A stretch of DNA of 5,726 nt from Candidatus Avelusimicrobium facis (GTDB lineage: Bacteria > Elusimicrobiota > Elusimicrobia > Elusimicrobiales > Elusimicrobiaceae): positions 1-5,726 of the forward strand of contig CAAFHX010000007.1 of assembly GCA_900762815.1 (NCBI GenBank). The letters are read 5' to 3'. The translations under genes were made by a program, and so were the position numbers. Shown here one piece after another: positions 2,758-5,726 of the stretch; position 1 is the stretch's first letter; the number at the start of each line of letters is the position of its first letter. Below the pieces are notes generated by a model. It ran no database searches and was not told the origin of the DNA. It saw nothing but the letters and a program-made list of their open reading frames with translations.

Positions 2758-5726
2758 TTAGTTGGGCAAGGGGTCCTTCATATCCGGCCCGGCGGTGGGG
2801 TCTTGTGGGGTTTGCTTTTTGTTATGCCATTGGTCTTTGGCATCCTGCACCTGTGTCTTAAAAAACTTGACCAAACTGGAGCTGGCGGTCATGTTCAGCG
2901 TCGCCAACCAGCTGAGCACCAGCGCGCCCGCTGCGTACCACAAGTCCAGCCCCTGCATGCCAAACCAGGCATTGAGGTGGGAGGCCGGAATGGTCAGCAA
3001 GCCCGCGGCAGCCATGGTCACGGCCAGGATGACGGAAATTTCACGTTTGAGCTTGGGATTCTTCTTCGTTACGAAATCATACATTTGGGAGAAGTAGTTA
3101 CCCACGCCCAAGCTGGTAATCGCCGCGCCCAAAATAGACATCGGCACATTGCCCACGGCGCTAAGCATCAGCAGCGTCCCCAACCCGGACACCGCATTGC
3201 ACAGCAAATACATCGTGCCAGAGCTGATACGCGAAGCCACCAAATTGCCGCCCAAGCGGCCTAAAATCAGCGGCACATACAAGGACACCGCCACCAGCAG
3301 GTTGGCAGTCGCTTCGTTGGACATCAGCTGGTTTAAGTTCATAGAGAACGCACTGGAAACGGTAAACTCATGTACCGTGGCCAAGGTCATCCCTATCGTA
3401 ATCAACGCCACCGACGGAGCATGCAGGAGCACCTGCCAGGCCGTTACCGGATTTTTTTCCATGTGGAGCAATATGTCGGAAAACTGTTGGCCCAAAGCCT
3501 GCGCTTGTTCTTGCGGCAGCAGCGCAGACAGTTTGCCTTGGGCATCCCGGGCAAACTGCATCAGGAGTTGCTCGCGCAAAGCGGGCAGGTCTTTTTTCTT
3601 TGTGCCGGTCCGGCGGTACGCTTGCAACACATTGTCCATATTGGCCAACAAGTCTTGGGCTTGTTTTTCCAACAGGTCGGTTTGGGCTTGCGCCGTCGTG
3701 CTTTCTTTGCCCAGCTCCTCCTTCAAGGCAAAGGCCATCTTGCCCAATTGCTGGTCTATGTCCTTGAGGCTGCCCTCCACCGTGGGAACGGTGTACGCAT
3801 CACGCAAGTTGGCGCGCAAGGTGCGCAAGGTAATAAACAAAGCATAGGCCCCAAACAAGGGGAAGCTGATGGAGTATACCAGGCTGCCGTCTGTGCCGGT
3901 GGCCAAGAACCAGGCTTTGTTGAGCATCCAAGGTATGGCCAAAAAGAGCAGGGTGCCAAAATTTTTAAAGACAAAGCTCAAGTTATACATCAGCAAATTG
4001 CGAATGTCGGCGGTGGAGGCTTGCGTTTTCCACACATCCTTCATGCGCTGGGTAATGTCCTTCCACGTAACGCGTTCCCCGGTGTGGTCTTTCTTGTCGG
4101 TTTTCTTTTTTTCCACCGGCACTTTGCCGCTGTTAACATCCACCAACATATTGGACGTTACCTGCTGCAACACGCTGGCCACAGAGCGCATCACAAAAGC
4201 GCTCACCACTACCCCAATGGCAATATTGCTGACCGAGGCCTCGCGCGCTACGCCATAGAATCCCACCAGCGGCGGCAGGAAGTTCGCCAGGCTGGTCATA
4301 AACCCGGCAATCACGCTCAGGCGCTTTTCGCCCAACCGGCGCAACACGGGATTGAGCAAGGAAGCCAACCCCGGGATGACGTAGTTGATGACCATCATCA
4401 AGTTGGTGGCAGCGGCGGCGCTCATACCCAAATCGTGGTGGATAATGGGCCCCATGGTCTTGCCTAAGGAGTTGTTATAGAGCTGCTGGTCGCGGTATAA
4501 GATGGAGGCCTTGTTTTCCGTGCGTAAGACTTCCACCGGGAAGACCTGCTTGCTGTTTTTTAATATTTGCACCAAGGTTTTGATTTGGTGTTTGGGCAAG
4601 CGGATGTATAAATCTTGCAGCGGCACGGATTTGTCCGCAAACGGACGCAACAGACCGATGCGGCCCTCTTCGTCCAACACCAAGCGGGCTTCCCCCGGAA
4701 CGAGCTTCTTTTGGATTTCCACCTGCACCGGCAAGGGGAGGCGCCCCGTAGCGTCATACAAGGGGAAGGTGCGGGTCTTGGTGGCCTGGTTGGGGCGGTG
4801 CTGCAATTTAATGTGCAGCGGCGAGGACAAATCGGCCTGCTGGGCCAGCCGGACAAAGGCCTTAAATTCCGCCGGAGTGCCCGCAAATTTCAAGAAGAAG
4901 TGAGACATCGTGACCGGTTCCGCCCCTCCGTTGCGCAACTGCGCGTGGAACTTTTCGTCAAAGGTCATGCGGTCAAATTTGTCCGTTTTGATGTGCCGGT
5001 CAATGGACAAGGCCACCGGCAGGATTTCCTCTGTTTGGGTAGCGGGATTGGCGTAGGTCAGGCGGAAGCCTCCCACCGGGGTCTGGTCGCCCCGGCTAAA
5101 ATCAAATACTTCTTGGGAAGAAAGCGGGTTGCGGACCTCGCCCGGTTGGGCAAAATTTCCCGCCGTCAGCAAATTCAACGTGGTCTGCTGCAAGCGCACA
5201 GCTTGTGCATCGGCCGCCGACTGCAACCGCACCGCAAATCCGGCGCGCACATATTGCAGAAATACATCATGCACCGCAGCCCCGGTCCGTTTGGCCTCGG
5301 CAACAGCCAAGGCATAGGCATCGGATACGATTTGAGAAACTTTCTTTACTTGCTTGCGGATATTGAACCAATCCGTCGCCGCGCCCAACCCATTGGCGCT
5401 AAGCACCCCCCCGGCGCCCAAGGCGCTCATCAGTTCCTTTTCAAAAAGCGCTTGTTGGAAAACACCCTGATGGAAAAAGCGGCTTTGCCCTTGTTGCGCG
5501 GCCTGCTGCGTGGCGGCCAAGGTCTGCTGTTCTTGGACCACGGGAGCCGTCAACGCCTGGTATTGCCGTTGCTGCGCCTGGTACACCTGCATCTGTTGGT
5601 AATACTTCGTTACCTGCGGCAGCTGCCGGCTCACCCAACCCTGTCCGGGTTGCCCTTTCTTCCCGTCAAAAAACCGCCCAAATTGACGCGCCATCTCCGG
5701 CGTCGCCACCGACGGCACGAACAACA
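2758..5726 (-). CDS. Very large MFS-like membrane protein with long soluble N-terminal region (5' end missing)
   Basis: At least 988 residues are visible and the frame stays open to the window edge, so the N-terminus is missing; the TTG at 5722-5724 is not a convincing start. Numbering from that codon, residues about 30-95 are Gln-rich and probably coiled coil. Residues 100-430 are a soluble region I do not recognise (helical first, then mixed strands, e.g. GGFRLTY and VQVEIQKK). Residues about 436-635 hold five clear hydrophobic segments, and about 769-946 hold six. LNPVLRRLGEKRLS (457-470) resembles the loop 2-3 motif of MFS transporters. A Lys-rich loop (536-548) and a soluble helical insert (about 638-768) interrupt the membrane part. 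The C-terminal tail of about 40 residues is polar and proline-containing. An MFS-type carrier core is the likeliest reading, but substrate and direction are unknown, and typical MFS proteins are only 400-500 residues. It ends at the shared terminator, convergent to the PHP gene. Confidence 0.85.
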   Translation of the reverse strand, partial: LFVPSVATPEMARQFGRFFDGKKGQPGQGWVSRQLPQVTKYYQQMQVYQAQQRQYQALTAPVVQEQQTLAATQQAAQQGQSRFFHQGVFQQALFEKELMSALGAGGVLSANGLGAATDWFNIRKQVKKVSQIVSDAYALAVAEAKRTGAAVHDVFLQYVRAGFAVRLQSAADAQAVRLQQTTLNLLTAGNFAQPGEVRNPLSSQEVFDFSRGDQTPVGGFRLTYANPATQTEEILPVALSIDRHIKTDKFDRMTFDEKFHAQLRNGGAEPVTMSHFFLKFAGTPAEFKAFVRLAQQADLSSPLHIKLQHRPNQATKTRTFPLYDATGRLPLPVQVEIQKKLVPGEARLVLDEEGRIGLLRPFADKSVPLQDLYIRLPKHQIKTLVQILKNSKQVFPVEVLRTENKASILYRDQQLYNNSLGKTMGPIIHHDLGMSAAAATNLMMVINYVIPGLASLLNPVLRRLGEKRLSVIAGFMTSLANFLPPLVGFYGVAREASVSNIAIGVVVSAFVMRSVASVLQQVTSNMLVDVNSGKVPVEKKKTDKKDHTGERVTWKDITQRMKDVWKTQASTADIRNLLMYNLSFVFKNFGTLLFLAIPWMLNKAWFLATGTDGSLVYSISFPLFGAYALFITLRTLRANLRDAYTVPTVEGSLKDIDQQLGKMAFALKEELGKESTTAQAQTDLLEKQAQDLLANMDNVLQAYRRTGTKKKDLPALREQLLMQFARDAQGKLSALLPQEQAQALGQQFSDILLHMEKNPVTAWQVLLHAPSVALITIGMTLATVHEFTVSSAFSMNLNQLMSNEATANLLVAVSLYVPLILGRLGGNLVASRISSGTMYLLCNAVSGLGTLLMLSAVGNVPMSILGAAITSLGVGNYFSQMYDFVTKKNPKLKREISVILAVTMAAAGLLTIPASHLNAWFGMQGLDLWYAAGALVLSWLATLNMTASSSLVKFFKTQVQDAKDQWHNKKQTPQDPTAGPDMKDPLPN

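Noticed and set aside
3370..4467. Open frame of 365 codons on the plus strand, antisense to the large membrane gene
   Set aside because: It mirrors the codon bias of the minus-strand gene, its translation is His/Gln/Arg-rich without any domain or export signal, and it has no ribosome binding site. The minus-strand frame has coherent membrane segments.
5722..5724. TTG as the true start codon of the large gene
   Set aside because: It lies 2 bases from the window edge, the frame is open to the edge, no upstream sequence is available to see a ribosome binding site, and no signal peptide or membrane start follows. I treat the gene as 5'-truncated.

Overview
The window is a bacterial chromosomal segment. 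It holds five protein-coding genes, one of them cut off by the right edge, and a structured non-coding stretch of about 535 bases at the left end. All identifications come from reading the sequence; no search was run. A Gram-negative anaerobe of the Elusimicrobiota type is my best guess. The hints are two small exported envelope proteins, a NifU-like/PHP gene pair, a very large protein with an MFS-like membrane part, and small palindromic intergenic repeats. This placement is low-confidence and no marker gene fixes it.

Layout. Positions 1-208 carry three copies of a short palindromic repeat whose ends read GTCAT...ATCT. Positions 209-491 contain no credible gene but a run of inverted repeats, three of which share a pyrimidine arm / GC core / purine arm design. 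A rho-independent terminator (490-519) closes a minus-strand transcription unit of two exported proteins. The promoter-proximal gene (1059-1529) encodes a signal peptide plus two bacterial SH3 domains. The distal gene (537-1010) encodes a signal peptide or lipobox plus one domain resembling the C-terminal domain of the cytochrome c biogenesis factor CcmI/CycH. A likely extended -10 promoter lies at 1570-1600.

Divergently, on the plus strand, a 74-residue NifU C-terminal-type iron-sulfur scaffold (1682-1906) overlaps the start of a 271-residue PHP phosphoesterase of the TrpH/RNase AM type (1906-2721) in a TAATG junction. The two are probably co-transcribed and translationally coupled. A strong symmetric terminator (2728-2755) lies between this operon and the convergent gene on its right.

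The right half (2758-5726, minus strand) is one very large gene lacking its 5' end. Its product has a Gln-rich N-terminal helical region, a soluble region of more than 300 residues that I do not recognise, and about 11 visible membrane segments in two halves resembling an MFS transporter. A soluble helical insert of about 130 residues separates the halves.

No mobile element, CRISPR array, tRNA or rRNA was seen. The most unusual items are the oversized MFS-like fusion, the palindromic repeats with compensating base changes, and the free-standing CcmI-like domain paired with a double-SH3 protein.
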